Below, in pieces: positions 33,336 to 43,100 of a DNA stretch of 60,103 bases. Position 1 is the first letter of the stretch. The number at the start of each line of letters is the position of its first letter. The stretch spans positions 1-60,103 of the forward strand of contig JADMKA010000021.1 in NCBI GenBank assembly GCA_018780145.1, in the 5' to 3' direction. The notes under the pieces were generated by a model. It did no database searches and was not told where the DNA came from. It saw nothing but the letters and a program-made list of their open reading frames with translations. The position numbers and the translations under genes were made by a program. This DNA comes from Vitreoscilla sp. GTDB lineage: Bacteria > Pseudomonadota > Gammaproteobacteria > Burkholderiales > Burkholderiaceae_C.

Positions 33336-34012
33336 CGCTGCGAACAGCCTACTGGCTGGTCGCGCTGAGCGTGGTGCCTCTGCTCGGCGGGGTGGCGCGA
33401 CTCGCGGGTCTTGCCGGCGTCGATCGGGCGCCGATGGACACCCGGTTTGCCCACAACCCCTTGCCGGCGATCGTGCACATCGTCGCTGCCAGCGTGTTCA
33501 GCGTGCTCGGCGCCTTCCAGTTCGAGAGCGGACTGAGACGGGCCTGGCCTCGGTGGCACCGCTACGCCGGACGGGTCCTGGTGCTGTGCGGCCTGCTGAC
33601 AGCGGCCACCGGTGTCTGGATGACGGTCCAGTACGCCATTCCGAGGCCTGTGCAGGGCAGCCTCCTCTTTGGGGTGCGCCTGGCCGTCGGCGGCGCCATG
33701 GCCCTGTCGCTGGTGCTGGCCGTGAAGGCCATCCGCGAGGGGAACGTCCCCTCGCACCAAGCCTGGATGCTGCGAGCCTACGCACTCGGACTGGGTGCTG
33801 GTACCCAGGTGTTCTTCCTGCTTCCGCCCGAGCTGATTTCAGGCGAACCTGTCACGGGGATCTTGCGCGACGCCTTGATGACGGCGGCCTGGGCGGCCAA
33901 CCTGCTTGTCGCTGAGTTCGCAGTTCGAAGGCCGGTCGCGGCCGTGCAGTGCCCCCCAGGGCTTCACTGCCCGCATGGGCTCAGCTCACATCGTGGAGGT
34001 GCGAGGTCATGA
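33332..34012 (+). CDS. DUF2306 membrane protein
   Basis: The 226-residue protein has about six TM helices. Marks of DUF2306 include PAIVHIVAASVFSVLGAFQF with a conserved H, RRAWPRWHRYAGRVLVL with the W-H-R-x-x-G-R pattern, and GNVPSHQAWMLRAYALGLGA. Some members resemble cytochrome b561-like helices and the conserved His could bind haem; that is speculative. It overlaps both neighbours by 4 nt, so translation is coupled. Confidence 0.85.
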   Translation: MTLRTAYWLVALSVVPLLGGVARLAGLAGVDRAPMDTRFAHNPLPAIVHIVAASVFSVLGAFQFESGLRRAWPRWHRYAGRVLVLCGLLTAATGVWMTVQYAIPRPVQGSLLFGVRLAVGGAMALSLVLAVKAIREGNVPSHQAWMLRAYALGLGAGTQVFFLLPPELISGEPVTGILRDALMTAAWAANLLVAEFAVRRPVAAVQCPPGLHCPHGLSSHRGGARS

Positions 34013-34872
34013 AGTGGCTCATCAGGATCTCGATGGTGGTATTGACCCTGCTGTTGGTCGGCGCAGGCTTGGTCTATTGGTCCGCATGGCGAACCGAGAA
34101 TCCGGTTGGATTTCAGCTGGCAAGGGCCTCGGCGAACGGTGACGCGCCGCTTTCTGTGGCGATCTGGTACCCCACCCGCGCTCGACCATGGCCGACGGTG
34201 CTGATTGGGCCGGTCCTCATGGACCTTGCGAAAGACGCTCCCGTCGAAGGGCAGGGGCTGCCTCTGGTCGTCATCTCCCACGGCAACGGCGGAGGGCCGC
34301 AAAGCCATGCGGACCTGGCCCTCTCGCTGGCCAGTGCAGGGTATGTCGTCGTCGCGACGCTTCACCGTGGCGACAACTTCACGGACCTGTCGCGCGCCGG
34401 ATCCCCCACGCTCTTCAGTGACCGGGTGAGCGACTTGAACGCCGCGGTCGAGTACATGCTGAGCCGTTGGCCTGAGGCCAAACGGGTGGACGGCACGCGT
34501 GTGGGTGCGTTCGGCTTGTCTGCTGGCGGTTTCACGGTGCTGGCCGCCGTGGTCGCTGCACCTGGACTGGGCTTCGCATTTGGTCCCCAAGGCCTTGCCG
34601 GCATCGACGTGCCCGTGCAGCTGTGGAGCGGCGAGTGTGACCAGCTCGTGCCGTACGAGACCAATGCCAAGCTCATCCGGCAGGGGCTCGGTTCCAAGGT
34701 CGATTTCCACCCGGTGCCAGGTGCCGGGCACGCCTCGTTCTTGACGCCCTGCAGGATCCTTCGTCCGCCCGCCCTATGCGCCGACCCAGATGGGTTCGAC
34801 CGTGAGCAATTTCATCAGTCGATGAACAAGTCCGTGGTCGAGTTCTTCAACACCAACCTGCGCCAGCCCTGA
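34009..34872 (+). CDS. Alpha/beta hydrolase (dienelactone hydrolase/PAF-AH-like)
   Basis: The 287-residue protein has an N-terminal hydrophobic helix (MKWLIRISMVVLTLLLVGAG) that is a signal anchor or signal peptide. The hydrolase core has LPLVVISHGNGGGPQSHADL (oxyanion region), nucleophile Ser in RVGAFGLSAGGFTVLA, a catalytic Asp candidate in LWSGECDQLVPYETN and His in VPGAGHASFLTPC. The likely location is the periplasmic face. It is similar to predicted dienelactone hydrolase family proteins; substrate unknown. Translation is coupled to the previous gene by a 4-nt overlap. Confidence 0.85.
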   Translation: MKWLIRISMVVLTLLLVGAGLVYWSAWRTENPVGFQLARASANGDAPLSVAIWYPTRARPWPTVLIGPVLMDLAKDAPVEGQGLPLVVISHGNGGGPQSHADLALSLASAGYVVVATLHRGDNFTDLSRAGSPTLFSDRVSDLNAAVEYMLSRWPEAKRVDGTRVGAFGLSAGGFTVLAAVVAAPGLGFAFGPQGLAGIDVPVQLWSGECDQLVPYETNAKLIRQGLGSKVDFHPVPGAGHASFLTPCRILRPPALCADPDGFDREQFHQSMNKSVVEFFNTNLRQP

Positions 34873-34907
34873 CGCTCAGGGCATACCTGAAAAGTCTGGA
34901 GAGCTCC

Positions 34908-35399
34908 ATGGTGGTTCAGATCCTTTCCAACACGCCGGCCTGGGTCTTCGTGTTGTTCTTCGTGTTGCTGGCGTTCGGCCTCATGCAAACCAGAACACGA
35001 ACCGTCGGAAAGATTCCTGCACTGCTTCTTCCCGCCGGCATGATTGCCCTCTCACTGGCCGGGATCAACTCCAGCTTCGGGCTCACCCTGTTACCTCTGG
35101 CTTCCTGGGCCGTCGCGCTGTCTGTGGCCGCTCTGGTCGGCTATGCGTTGTTTCGCGACAAGCGAGTGGCGTACGACGCCGCCACGGCAACGTTTTTCGT
35201 TCCTGGCAGTTGGGTTCCGCTCGGCGTGATCATGGCGATCTTCTTTGCAAAGTATGTCTATGCGGTCATGAAGGCATTCGACGCCGATGTTCTCTCTGCA
35301 CCCCTCTTTGTCATCTTCCTGTCCGCTGTCTATGGCCTGCTCAGCGGTTACTTTGCTGCAAGGGCTTTCAACTTGATCAAGAAAGCACAGATGGTCTAG
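34908..35399 (+). CDS. Membrane protein of unknown function (163 aa)
   Basis: The 163-residue protein has about five TM helices (for example AWVFVLFFVLLAFGLMQTRT and PLASWAVALSVAALVGYALF). The motif RTVGKIPALLLPAGMIALSL recurs in a family of uncharacterised bacterial membrane proteins. It lies 35 nt after the hydrolase and before the flavoenzyme. The DNA here is visibly less GC-rich than the core genes. Function unknown. Confidence 0.78.
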   Translation: MVVQILSNTPAWVFVLFFVLLAFGLMQTRTRTVGKIPALLLPAGMIALSLAGINSSFGLTLLPLASWAVALSVAALVGYALFRDKRVAYDAATATFFVPGSWVPLGVIMAIFFAKYVYAVMKAFDADVLSAPLFVIFLSAVYGLLSGYFAARAFNLIKKAQMV

Positions 35400-35487
35400 C
35401 AGCTTGTTCAAGCTCGCGCTGATATGCCTGCACGATTTCAGACCCCGTTTCGCCGGCATGCAGGCGCCACATCCGAGAGGCTGATAA

Positions 35488-37287
35488 ATGCTTCGTAGAA
35501 GACTCCTGCAAGGCGCAACGGCCATGATGGCATGGCCAATGCCGGCACTGCGCGTTCCTGCAAATGCCAGCCCGCGACGTTCCCCGGTGCGCCGGCGGCG
35601 CCCAGCAGACCCGGGCTGGCCCAGCGCAGCGCAGTGGCAGCAACTCGACAAGTCGGTGGGCGGGAACCTCATGGCGGTGCAACCCATGCTGGCTCCTTGT
35701 GAAGTGTCAGCTGTGTCTGCGGCTTGTCTCGCGGTGACAAATCATCTGCGGAATCCGTTTTTTGTCGGCGACCAGGTGGCGGGTACCCAGGTCTCTGGAT
35801 GGCTGGGTGCCTGGGTGCCTGCCGCGAGCGCTTTCGCGATCAGGGCCACCAGTACGGCCGACGTGGTCGCCGGAGTGAACTTCGCGCGAGACCACCAATT
35901 GCGCCTGGTGGTCAAGGGCGCAGGTCACAGCTATCAAGGCACCTCCAATGCAGCGGACTCCCTGCTGATCTGGACTCGTGCGATGAACGAGGTCACGCTG
36001 CACGACAGCTTTGTACCTGCGTGTTGCGAGGGCCGGGTGGCCCCGGTGGAGGCCGTGTCGGCGCAGGCCGGCGCCCTGTGGATCGACCTCTATCACGCCG
36101 TGACCACGGTGCGTGGGCGGTATGTCCAGGGCGGTGGGTGCGCAGATGTCGGTGTGGCGGGCCTCATTCAGAGCGGTGGCTTTGGCAGCTTCTCCAAGGG
36201 CTTCGGCTCGGCAGCGTCCAGTTTGCTGGAGGCCGAGATTGTCACGGCCGACGGGCAAGTGCGCACGGTCAATGCCTGCTGCGATCCAGAGCTGTTCTGG
36301 GCCTTGAAAGGCGGTGGGGGCGGCAGCTGGGGCGTTGTCACTCGCGTCACCTTGCGCACTCATGCGCTGCCGAAGTTCTTTGGTGCGGCTTGGGGCCTGG
36401 TCAAGGCGCGCTCTGATGACGCCTATCGAAAATTGTTGGCACGGTTTGTTGACTTCTACGCTGACGCACTGTTCAACCCGCACTGGGGCGAACAGCTTGC
36501 GATCTCGCCCGACAACACGCTCAAGATCGCGATGGTTTGCCAGGGCGTGGACAGCCGCCAGGCGGAAATGACCTGGAAGCCCTTCTTCGATTGGGTGAAA
36601 GCCTCTCCGCAAGACTTCACCATCGTCGAAGAAATGGGCTCCTGGGTCGGCGACGCTCGGCGCTGGTGGGCTGTCGAGGGAAACCAGAGCATGATTCCCG
36701 ACACACGAGTCGGTGCGAAGAAGCACCACGGATGGTGGAAGGGCGACCAAGACCAAGTCGGCGCCTGGCTGCACGGCTATGACTCACTGTGGCTGCCTGC
36801 CAAGCTCCTTGAGGCCAGCCAACGCCCGCGCCTGGTGGATGCCCTGCTGGCCAGTTCGCGGCACAAAAGGCTGGACCTGCAGTTCAACAAGGGGCTTGCC
36901 GGATCACCGGCAGCAGCGATCGAAAGCGCCCGCGACACAGCGACAAATCCAGTGGTCTGCGAGGCGTTTGCCCTGGTCATCATCGCGGACGGAGAAGGGC
37001 CGGCCTATCCAGGCTTTCCGCGCAGCCCTCCAGACCTGGCCGCTGCACGCCAGACCGCGGCCAACATTGACTTGGCCGCCGCAGCGCTGCGCCAGGTTGT
37101 GCCGAACGCCGGCTCGTATGTATCCGAGAGCAACTACTTCAACCCAAACTGGAAGCGAGAGTTCTGGGGCCCGAATGCCGCCCGGTTGGAGGCCGTCAAG
37201 GCCAGGATTGATCCGGAAGGCTTGTTCTTTGTCCACCACGGCGTGGGCTCCGAAGCATGGAGTGCCGACGGTTTCGATCGCCTTTAG
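35488..37287 (+). CDS. Secreted FAD-linked oxidoreductase, berberine-bridge type
   Basis: The 599-residue product has an N-terminal MLRRRLLQGATAMMAWPMPA that fits a twin-arginine-like or Sec signal. The PCMH-type FAD domain (about 115-305) holds both covalent flavin residues expected of BBE-type oxidases, H147 in VVKGAGHSYQGTS and C218 in QGGGCADVGVAG, hence a bicovalent FAD is likely. The C-terminus has the BBE motif (SNYFNPNWKREFWGPNAARL). Such enzymes oxidise alcohols, sugars or alkaloid-type substrates with oxygen. It ends the MerR-controlled cluster and is convergent with the RND pump. Confidence 0.9.
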   Translation: MLRRRLLQGATAMMAWPMPALRVPANASPRRSPVRRRRPADPGWPSAAQWQQLDKSVGGNLMAVQPMLAPCEVSAVSAACLAVTNHLRNPFFVGDQVAGTQVSGWLGAWVPAASAFAIRATSTADVVAGVNFARDHQLRLVVKGAGHSYQGTSNAADSLLIWTRAMNEVTLHDSFVPACCEGRVAPVEAVSAQAGALWIDLYHAVTTVRGRYVQGGGCADVGVAGLIQSGGFGSFSKGFGSAASSLLEAEIVTADGQVRTVNACCDPELFWALKGGGGGSWGVVTRVTLRTHALPKFFGAAWGLVKARSDDAYRKLLARFVDFYADALFNPHWGEQLAISPDNTLKIAMVCQGVDSRQAEMTWKPFFDWVKASPQDFTIVEEMGSWVGDARRWWAVEGNQSMIPDTRVGAKKHHGWWKGDQDQVGAWLHGYDSLWLPAKLLEASQRPRLVDALLASSRHKRLDLQFNKGLAGSPAAAIESARDTATNPVVCEAFALVIIADGEGPAYPGFPRSPPDLAAARQTAANIDLAAAALRQVVPNAGSYVSESNYFNPNWKREFWGPNAARLEAVKARIDPEGLFFVHHGVGSEAWSADGFDRL

Positions 37288-37307
37288 CCGAGCGCTCCCG
37301 CGGCACC

Positions 37308-40300
37308 TCATCGGGACTGCGCCTGCGCGGTCACCACCCGCCCGGGCCCGCGCCGGCCGACGATCCGGCCGACCCAGCGCGCCGCATCGTCGACATACGT
37401 GAACACGGCCGGAACGACGAGCAGGCTCAGCAGGGTCGACGTGATCAGTCCGCCGATCACTGCAATCGCCATCGGCGAGCGGAAGCTCGGGTCCGACCCC
37501 CAACCCAGCGCCATCGGCAGCATGCCCGCGCCCATGGCGATCGTCGTCATCACGATCGGGCGGCTGCGCTTGTGGCACGCGTCCACCAGCGCGTCGAAGC
37601 GGCGCATCGGCGCCACATCGGGCTGGCCGTTGGCGCCCTTGGCCCCGCGCCGGGCTACGATCGCGTACTCGACGAGCAGGATCGAATTCTTCGTCACCAC
37701 GCCCATCAGCATCAGCAGGCCGATCATCGCCGGCATCGAGAGCGCACTGTGCGTGATGAGCAGCGCGACGAACGCGCCGCCGATCGACAGCGGCAGCGCC
37801 GCGAGGATCGTCACCGGCTGCATGAAATCCTTGAACAACAGCACCAGCACACCGTAGATACAGAGCACGCCGATCAACATCGCGATGCCGAAGCTTGCGA
37901 ACAGCGCATGCATCTCATGCGTGTCGCCGAGCTTGGCCAGTTGCACGGTGGCGGGCAGTTGCTTGAACGCCGGCAGTTGCAGCGCCTCTTTGTAGAGCCC
38001 ACCCAAGTCGCGTGTGCCCAGTTCGACGTCGAGTGTGATGTTGCGTGCGCGGTCCAGGCGGGCAATTTCCGCCGGCCCGCTGGCCAGGCCCAGGCTCGCC
38101 ACGTTGGCAAGCAGCACCGGGCCGTTCTTGCCTGGGACGGTCAAGCGCTCCAGGGCGGCAAGGTCGGCACGCGCCGCGTCGGGCAGTTTCACCCGCACCG
38201 GCACTTGTCGCTCGTCGAGGTTCAGTTTGGCCAGCGCCGTGTCGTAGTCGCCCGCGGTGGCGACGCGCACCGTCTCGCCGATGCTCTGCGCGGTGACCCC
38301 CAAGTCGGCCGCCCGCGCGAAATCCGGGTGCACGACGATCTCGGGCCGCACCAGGCCCGCGCTCGAACCCACCGTGCCGATGCCTTGCAGGGTGCGCAGG
38401 TCGCGCTCCGCGGCCCGCGCGGCAGCCGACAACGCCGCGGCGTCGGTGCTGTGCAGCACGATCTGCATCTTCACGCCGCTGTCCTGCGCGCCGACGCGAA
38501 AGCGCGCCCCGGGCAGTTCCGCCAGGCGCTGCCGCAGCTGCGCTTCGATCTCTGCGATCGAGGCCTCACGCTCATGACGGTGCGCCAGTGTCAGCGTCAG
38601 CGCGGCGCGTTGCACTCCAGCGGCAGCGCCAGGGGCAAAGAAGTTGCCTGAGGTGCCGCCACCGACGGAGCTGAATACCGACTTGACGTGTTCGACCCTC
38701 AAGGCCGCCAGCCGGGCTCGCTCGGCCATCGCCTGCGTTTCGGCCAGCGTGCTGCCCGGAGGCAGCTCCACGGTGATCTGCGTCTGAGCCCGGTCCGGTG
38801 CCGGGTGGAAACCGGTGGGCAACAAGCCGATCAAGCCCAGCGAGGCAGCGAAGAACGCCCCCGCGCCGATCGCCGTCGCGCGCCGATGCGTCAGGCACCA
38901 GCGCATCGTGTGCATGTAGCGTTGCATGAGCCAACCTTCCTGGACAGCACCCTGCCTTGCCGGCTTGAGCAGGTAGGCGGCCATCAGCGGCGTGAGAAGG
39001 CGTGCGACGAGCAGCGATGCGAGGATCGCGAGCACAGCCGTCCAGCCGAACTGCTTGAAGAACTTGCCGGCCACCCCGCCCATGAACGCGGTGGGCAGGA
39101 AGACGGCAACGAGCGCGAACGTCGTGGCCATCACCGCCGGGCCGATCTCGTCGGCCGCCTCCAGGGCCGCGCGATACGGCGTCTTGCCCATGTGCAGGTG
39201 CCGCGAAATGTTCTCGATCTCGACGATCGCGTCGTCCACCAGGATGCCCACGACGAGCGCCAGCGACAGCAACGTCACCATGTTCAGCGTGAAGCCGAAG
39301 TACATCATGCCCAGGAACGCCGGGATCACCGACAGCGGCAGCGCCGCGGCGGCGATCAGCGTCGCGCGCCAGTCGCGCAGGAACCACCAGACGACGAGCA
39401 CGGCCAGGATCGCACCCTCGTAGAGCAGGTGCATGGAGCCGTCGAAGTTCTCCTGGATGGGAGCAGAGTTGTCGATCACCTCGGTGAGCTGGACCTTCGG
39501 GTGCGACTTCGCGAGTTCGTGAATCGCGGCGCGCGCGGCCTTGGCCACGTCGACCTCACTGGCACTGCGCGAGCGCAGCACTTCAACACCGACAACCGGC
39601 TTGCCATCCTGCAGCGCGATGCTGCGCGGCTCGGCCACGGTGTCTGTCAGGCGAGCCACCTGGTCCAGGCGGATCGTGCGCCCATCGGCCAGCGGTATGT
39701 CGAGCCCCCCGAGCTGCTCAACCGACTGCACGGTGGCGATCGTTCGCACGTTTTGCTGCGCGCCGCCCACGTCGCCGCGGCCGCCTGCGGCCTCCTGCTG
39801 CACCTGCTTCAGGCGCCGTGAGACATCGATCGCCGCGAGATTGAGCGCCGCCATGCGTGCGGTATCGAGCTCGACCCGCACTTCGCGGGTTACCCCGCCG
39901 ACACGCTTCACCGCGCCGATGCCCGGTACGGCCAGCAGGCGCTTGGCGACCTTGTCGTCGACGAACCAGGACAGCTCCTGTGGATCGATCTGTTCCGACG
40001 AGGCGACAAAGGTCTGCACCACCTTGCCTGAGGTGCTGGCCTTCGACACGCTGGGTTCGCGCAGGTCGCCAGGCAGGTCCGGGCGCACGCGCTGCACCGC
40101 ATCGCGCACCTCCGCCACCGCGTCGGACGCATCCTTCTCCAGGACGAATTCCACCGTGATGCTGACCACGCCATCGATGATGTTGGTGATCAGGTGCTTG
40201 ACGCCTTGCACGCCGGCAATTGCGTCTTCCAGCTTGCGCGCGACTTCGGTCTCCAGCTGCGCCGGCGCCGCGCCGTCGAGCGACGCGCTGACGGTGACGA

Positions 40301-40430
40301 TGGGCAACTCGACATCTGGAAAATCCTGCACCGCCGTGGCGCGGAAGCTCAGCACGCCGGCCAGCGTGAGCAGCACGAACAGCATGATCACGATGACCGG
40401 GTTCTTGATCGCGAGGGCCGAGATGTTCAT
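37308..40430 (-). CDS. RND efflux pump inner-membrane permease (HAE1, AcrB/MexB type)
   Basis: The 1040-residue protein has 12 TM helices and two large periplasmic loops. Signs are MNISALAIKNPVIVIMLFVL at the start, QDFPDVELPIVTVSASLDGA, the proton-relay pair in LVVGILVDDAIVEIENISRH and ATTFALVAVFLPTAFMGGVA. The second half has MLMGVVTKNSILLVEYAIVA. It is a proton-driven exporter of drugs or other hydrophobic compounds. It is the last gene of a minus-strand operon with its adaptor and outer-membrane factor, 48 nt after the adaptor, and its stop is 20 nt from the convergent flavoenzyme stop. Confidence 0.95.
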   Translation of the reverse strand: MNISALAIKNPVIVIMLFVLLTLAGVLSFRATAVQDFPDVELPIVTVSASLDGAAPAQLETEVARKLEDAIAGVQGVKHLITNIIDGVVSITVEFVLEKDASDAVAEVRDAVQRVRPDLPGDLREPSVSKASTSGKVVQTFVASSEQIDPQELSWFVDDKVAKRLLAVPGIGAVKRVGGVTREVRVELDTARMAALNLAAIDVSRRLKQVQQEAAGGRGDVGGAQQNVRTIATVQSVEQLGGLDIPLADGRTIRLDQVARLTDTVAEPRSIALQDGKPVVGVEVLRSRSASEVDVAKAARAAIHELAKSHPKVQLTEVIDNSAPIQENFDGSMHLLYEGAILAVLVVWWFLRDWRATLIAAAALPLSVIPAFLGMMYFGFTLNMVTLLSLALVVGILVDDAIVEIENISRHLHMGKTPYRAALEAADEIGPAVMATTFALVAVFLPTAFMGGVAGKFFKQFGWTAVLAILASLLVARLLTPLMAAYLLKPARQGAVQEGWLMQRYMHTMRWCLTHRRATAIGAGAFFAASLGLIGLLPTGFHPAPDRAQTQITVELPPGSTLAETQAMAERARLAALRVEHVKSVFSSVGGGTSGNFFAPGAAAGVQRAALTLTLAHRHEREASIAEIEAQLRQRLAELPGARFRVGAQDSGVKMQIVLHSTDAAALSAAARAAERDLRTLQGIGTVGSSAGLVRPEIVVHPDFARAADLGVTAQSIGETVRVATAGDYDTALAKLNLDERQVPVRVKLPDAARADLAALERLTVPGKNGPVLLANVASLGLASGPAEIARLDRARNITLDVELGTRDLGGLYKEALQLPAFKQLPATVQLAKLGDTHEMHALFASFGIAMLIGVLCIYGVLVLLFKDFMQPVTILAALPLSIGGAFVALLITHSALSMPAMIGLLMLMGVVTKNSILLVEYAIVARRGAKGANGQPDVAPMRRFDALVDACHKRSRPIVMTTIAMGAGMLPMALGWGSDPSFRSPMAIAVIGGLITSTLLSLLVVPAVFTYVDDAARWVGRIVGRRGPGRVVTAQAQSR

Positions 40431-40478
40431 GTTTGACGCCTGAAATGTGGGTGGAGTGGGGCGGGGGCGCGGCGAGCC

Positions 40479-41603
40479 TCAGCGCGCCGTGGCCAGGCTG
40501 GCGCTTGGCGCGGCGCCGAGCTTCACGATGTCGCCGTCGTTGAGAAACCCGGCACCGCTGGCGACGAGCTCGGTTTGCCCGGTGATGCCATCCAGCACCT
40601 CGACACGATTCGCGTGGCGCTGGCCGATGCGCACCTTGACCTGTTCCACCCGGCCGTCGGCCTTGACCCGGAACACGTAGGAGAACCCGTCACGCAGAGC
40701 GAGGGCCGATTCAGCCACCGTCAGCGCCTGCACCTGGCCGAGCGCGAACTCGCCGCTCGCGAACATGCCTGCCCTGAAGCCGTTCGAGTGCGGCAGGTCG
40801 ACGTAGACCAATGCCGAGCGCGTGCGCGGATCGACCGTGGGCGCGATCATCCGCACCTGGCCGGCGACGACCGAACCGGCGGCATCGCGCACCTGCACCG
40901 CCATCCCTGGGCGCAGCTGCACCGCTTCTTCGGGCGTCACTTCAGCGCGCCACTCCAGGCGCGAACCGCGGATCAGGCGGAACAGCTCCTGGCCGACAGG
41001 AACCACCGCGCCTTGTGTGGCCGCACGCGCCGAGATCACGCCGTCATCGGGCGCGAGCACGGCGGTCTGCGAAAGGCGCAGCGCCTGCGCTTGAACCGCC
41101 GCGCGCTGCGCCAGGGTGCGTGCCTTGGCGGTTTGCTCGGCGGTGAGGTACTGGTTGATCTGCTGTTCGCTCAACGCGCCACTTTGCGTGAGCGAACGCG
41201 CGCGCTCGGCGTTGGCAGTGGCTTCAGCCGCGCTGGCTTCGGCCTCGGCCAGAGCCGCGTTCAGTTGCGCCAGATTCGCTTGCACCGTCTCGGGAGCGAA
41301 GCGCGCGAGCACCTGGCCACGCTGCACGACATCACCGACATTGACGAGCACCGACGCCAGGCGCAGCCCGTTGGCCTCGGAGCCGATGCTCGCCTCCTGC
41401 CAGGCGGCGATGCTGCCGTTCGCGCTGATGCGCGAAGGCAGCACGGTGGTCTGCGGGCGCACCGTGCTGACGGTGAGTGCGGGTTGGGCGACGGGCGCCG
41501 GCGCGGGCGCGCGTGCCCCGTTGGCCTTCAGTGCGATGGCCGCGCCGGCCGCAGCCAGTGCCGCAGCCACAGCGAGCATCTTCAGGGGTCGGGACGAGGT
41601 CAT
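40479..41603 (-). CDS. RND efflux periplasmic adaptor (membrane fusion protein)
   Basis: The 374-residue protein has an N-terminal signal/anchor (PLKMLAVAAALAAAGAAIAL), a lipoyl half-motif (GEASIGSEANGLRLASVLVN in variant form and DVVQRGQVLARFAPETVQAN), an alpha-hairpin coiled coil (about 95-165, LAQLNAALAEAEASAAEATA) and a beta-barrel after VSARAATQGAVVPVGQELFR-like sequence. It links AcrB-type permease to the outer-membrane factor. The ATG at 41603 has GGAGA upstream; an in-frame ATG 15 nt earlier is less likely. Confidence 0.92.
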   Translation of the reverse strand: MTSSRPLKMLAVAAALAAAGAAIALKANGARAPAPAPVAQPALTVSTVRPQTTVLPSRISANGSIAAWQEASIGSEANGLRLASVLVNVGDVVQRGQVLARFAPETVQANLAQLNAALAEAEASAAEATANAERARSLTQSGALSEQQINQYLTAEQTAKARTLAQRAAVQAQALRLSQTAVLAPDDGVISARAATQGAVVPVGQELFRLIRGSRLEWRAEVTPEEAVQLRPGMAVQVRDAAGSVVAGQVRMIAPTVDPRTRSALVYVDLPHSNGFRAGMFASGEFALGQVQALTVAESALALRDGFSYVFRVKADGRVEQVKVRIGQRHANRVEVLDGITGQTELVASGAGFLNDGDIVKLGAAPSASLATAR

Positions 41604-41627
41604 GGTGATCTCCAACATGCAGGTTGT

Positions 41628-43100
41628 TCAAGGTTGAGTCGATGCAGTCCGCTCGAGTGCGGAGCCGTCCCACCCGCCACCCAGTGCGCGGTAAAGGGAT
41701 GTCCAGGCCAGCGCTCGCTCGCGCTGCAACTCGATCAGCGCGGTCTGCGCCTGGACATCGCTGCGACGCGCGTCTTCCAGTTCAAACAGGCTCGCCATGC
41801 CGCTGCGCTGGCGGGCCTGCACGGCGCGGAAGGATTCACGAAACCCGTCCGCGGCGATCTGCGCGTCCTGCGCACGGCTCGAGGTGCTGTGCAACGCCAC
41901 CAGCGCCTGCTCGACCTCGCGTACCGCCGTGCGCAGCGCCGCGCGGTAGTTCGACACGGCTGCCTCGTGGCGTGCCTGCGTCGCCTGGACATTGGCGCGG
42001 CGCCGGCCGGCGTCGAACACCGGTAGCGTGAGCTGCAAGGGCCCCAGGCTCCACACCGTGCCGTCGCTGCCGCCCTGGCCCGCGTGCACCCGCGCCGCGC
42101 CGATGCTTCCGGCCAATGCAATACGCGGATAGCGCTGCGCCTCGGACTCACCGATGTCCGCGCTCGCCGCCATCACTTCGTGTGCGGCGCTCGCGAGATC
42201 GGGCCGCTGCGCGAGCGCTTGCGCCGGCACCTGGTCGGGTGTAAACACCTCGGCCTGCGCGATCTTTCCGCTCGACGGGCCCAGCGCCGCGCGCAGCTCG
42301 GGCTCAGGGATTGCTGTCAACGCCACCAGGCCCTTGATCTGCGACTCGCACGCCGCCCTCTGTTGCAGCAGGCTCACCTGGCCCAGTGCGGCGCTGGCAC
42401 GGGCGAGCGCAGCGTTGGCCGGAGCTTGCAGGCCGCGCTCGACGGTCAGGGCCGTGAGCCGCGCTGTCTCGGCGCGGGACGCCGCATCGATCTCAAGGTG
42501 CGCACTGACTGCCTCGCAGGCGCGCAGCGCCGTGTAGGCGTCCGCCACCTCGGCGGCGACCGTCACGCGCGCGTCGTGCCACAGCGCCTGTGCGCCTTCG
42601 AGCCGCGCCAGCGCGGCACTCGCCGCTGCGCGCTGCCCGCCGAACAGGTCGATCTCCCAGGCCAGCTGCAAGCTGGCCGCTTCGCCTGCCATCACGGGCT
42701 GGCTCAGGTCTTGCCGCCCGCGGCTGATATGCGCGCTCGCCGACACCTGGGGCAGCAGCTCAGCCCCGGTGCCGGTGCGGCGCGCGGCGGCCTGCTCGAT
42801 GCGGGACTTGGCGTCCGCCATGGTGGGGCTCGCCTCCTGCGCCGCAGTGATCAGACGCACCAGCAGTGGATCGTCGAAGCGCTGCCACCAGGTCGAGAGC
42901 TCGGTCACGCTGCCGCTGTGCGGCAGCGGCGCGTGCCATTGCGCAGGCAAGGCCGCTTGCCGGGCGAGCGCCGATGCCGTGTCTGACGGGGCTGCGCACC
43001 CGCTCAACGAGGTAAGGAGTGCTAGTGAGATTGCGGCGCCGGCATGCAGCCGCTGCCGGCTGCGGGCTTGGCGGTGCGAGCCAACTTCAGCGGCGGACAT
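41628..43100 (-). CDS. RND efflux outer-membrane lipoprotein (NodT family)
   Basis: The 490-residue protein has a lipoprotein signal peptide with lipobox LTSLSGC (Cys at about 34). Two outer-membrane efflux repeats follow, marked by LVRLITAAQEASPTMADAKS, SLQLAWEIDLFGGQRAAASA, RPDLASAAHEVMAASADIGE and VFDAGRRRANVQATQARHEA. It forms the trimeric channel-tunnel of the pump. It overlaps the upstream dihaem protein gene by 14 nt, so the efflux genes are translated from the same operon. Confidence 0.93.
   Translation of the reverse strand: MSAAEVGSHRQARSRQRLHAGAAISLALLTSLSGCAAPSDTASALARQAALPAQWHAPLPHSGSVTELSTWWQRFDDPLLVRLITAAQEASPTMADAKSRIEQAAARRTGTGAELLPQVSASAHISRGRQDLSQPVMAGEAASLQLAWEIDLFGGQRAAASAALARLEGAQALWHDARVTVAAEVADAYTALRACEAVSAHLEIDAASRAETARLTALTVERGLQAPANAALARASAALGQVSLLQQRAACESQIKGLVALTAIPEPELRAALGPSSGKIAQAEVFTPDQVPAQALAQRPDLASAAHEVMAASADIGESEAQRYPRIALAGSIGAARVHAGQGGSDGTVWSLGPLQLTLPVFDAGRRRANVQATQARHEAAVSNYRAALRTAVREVEQALVALHSTSSRAQDAQIAADGFRESFRAVQARQRSGMASLFELEDARRSDVQAQTALIELQRERALAWTSLYRALGGGWDGSALERTASTQP

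Noticed and set aside
37257-38651. Long plus-strand frame antisense to the RND permease
   Set aside because: Low-complexity His/Arg/Gln text with no domain; the minus strand encodes a clear HAE1 permease.
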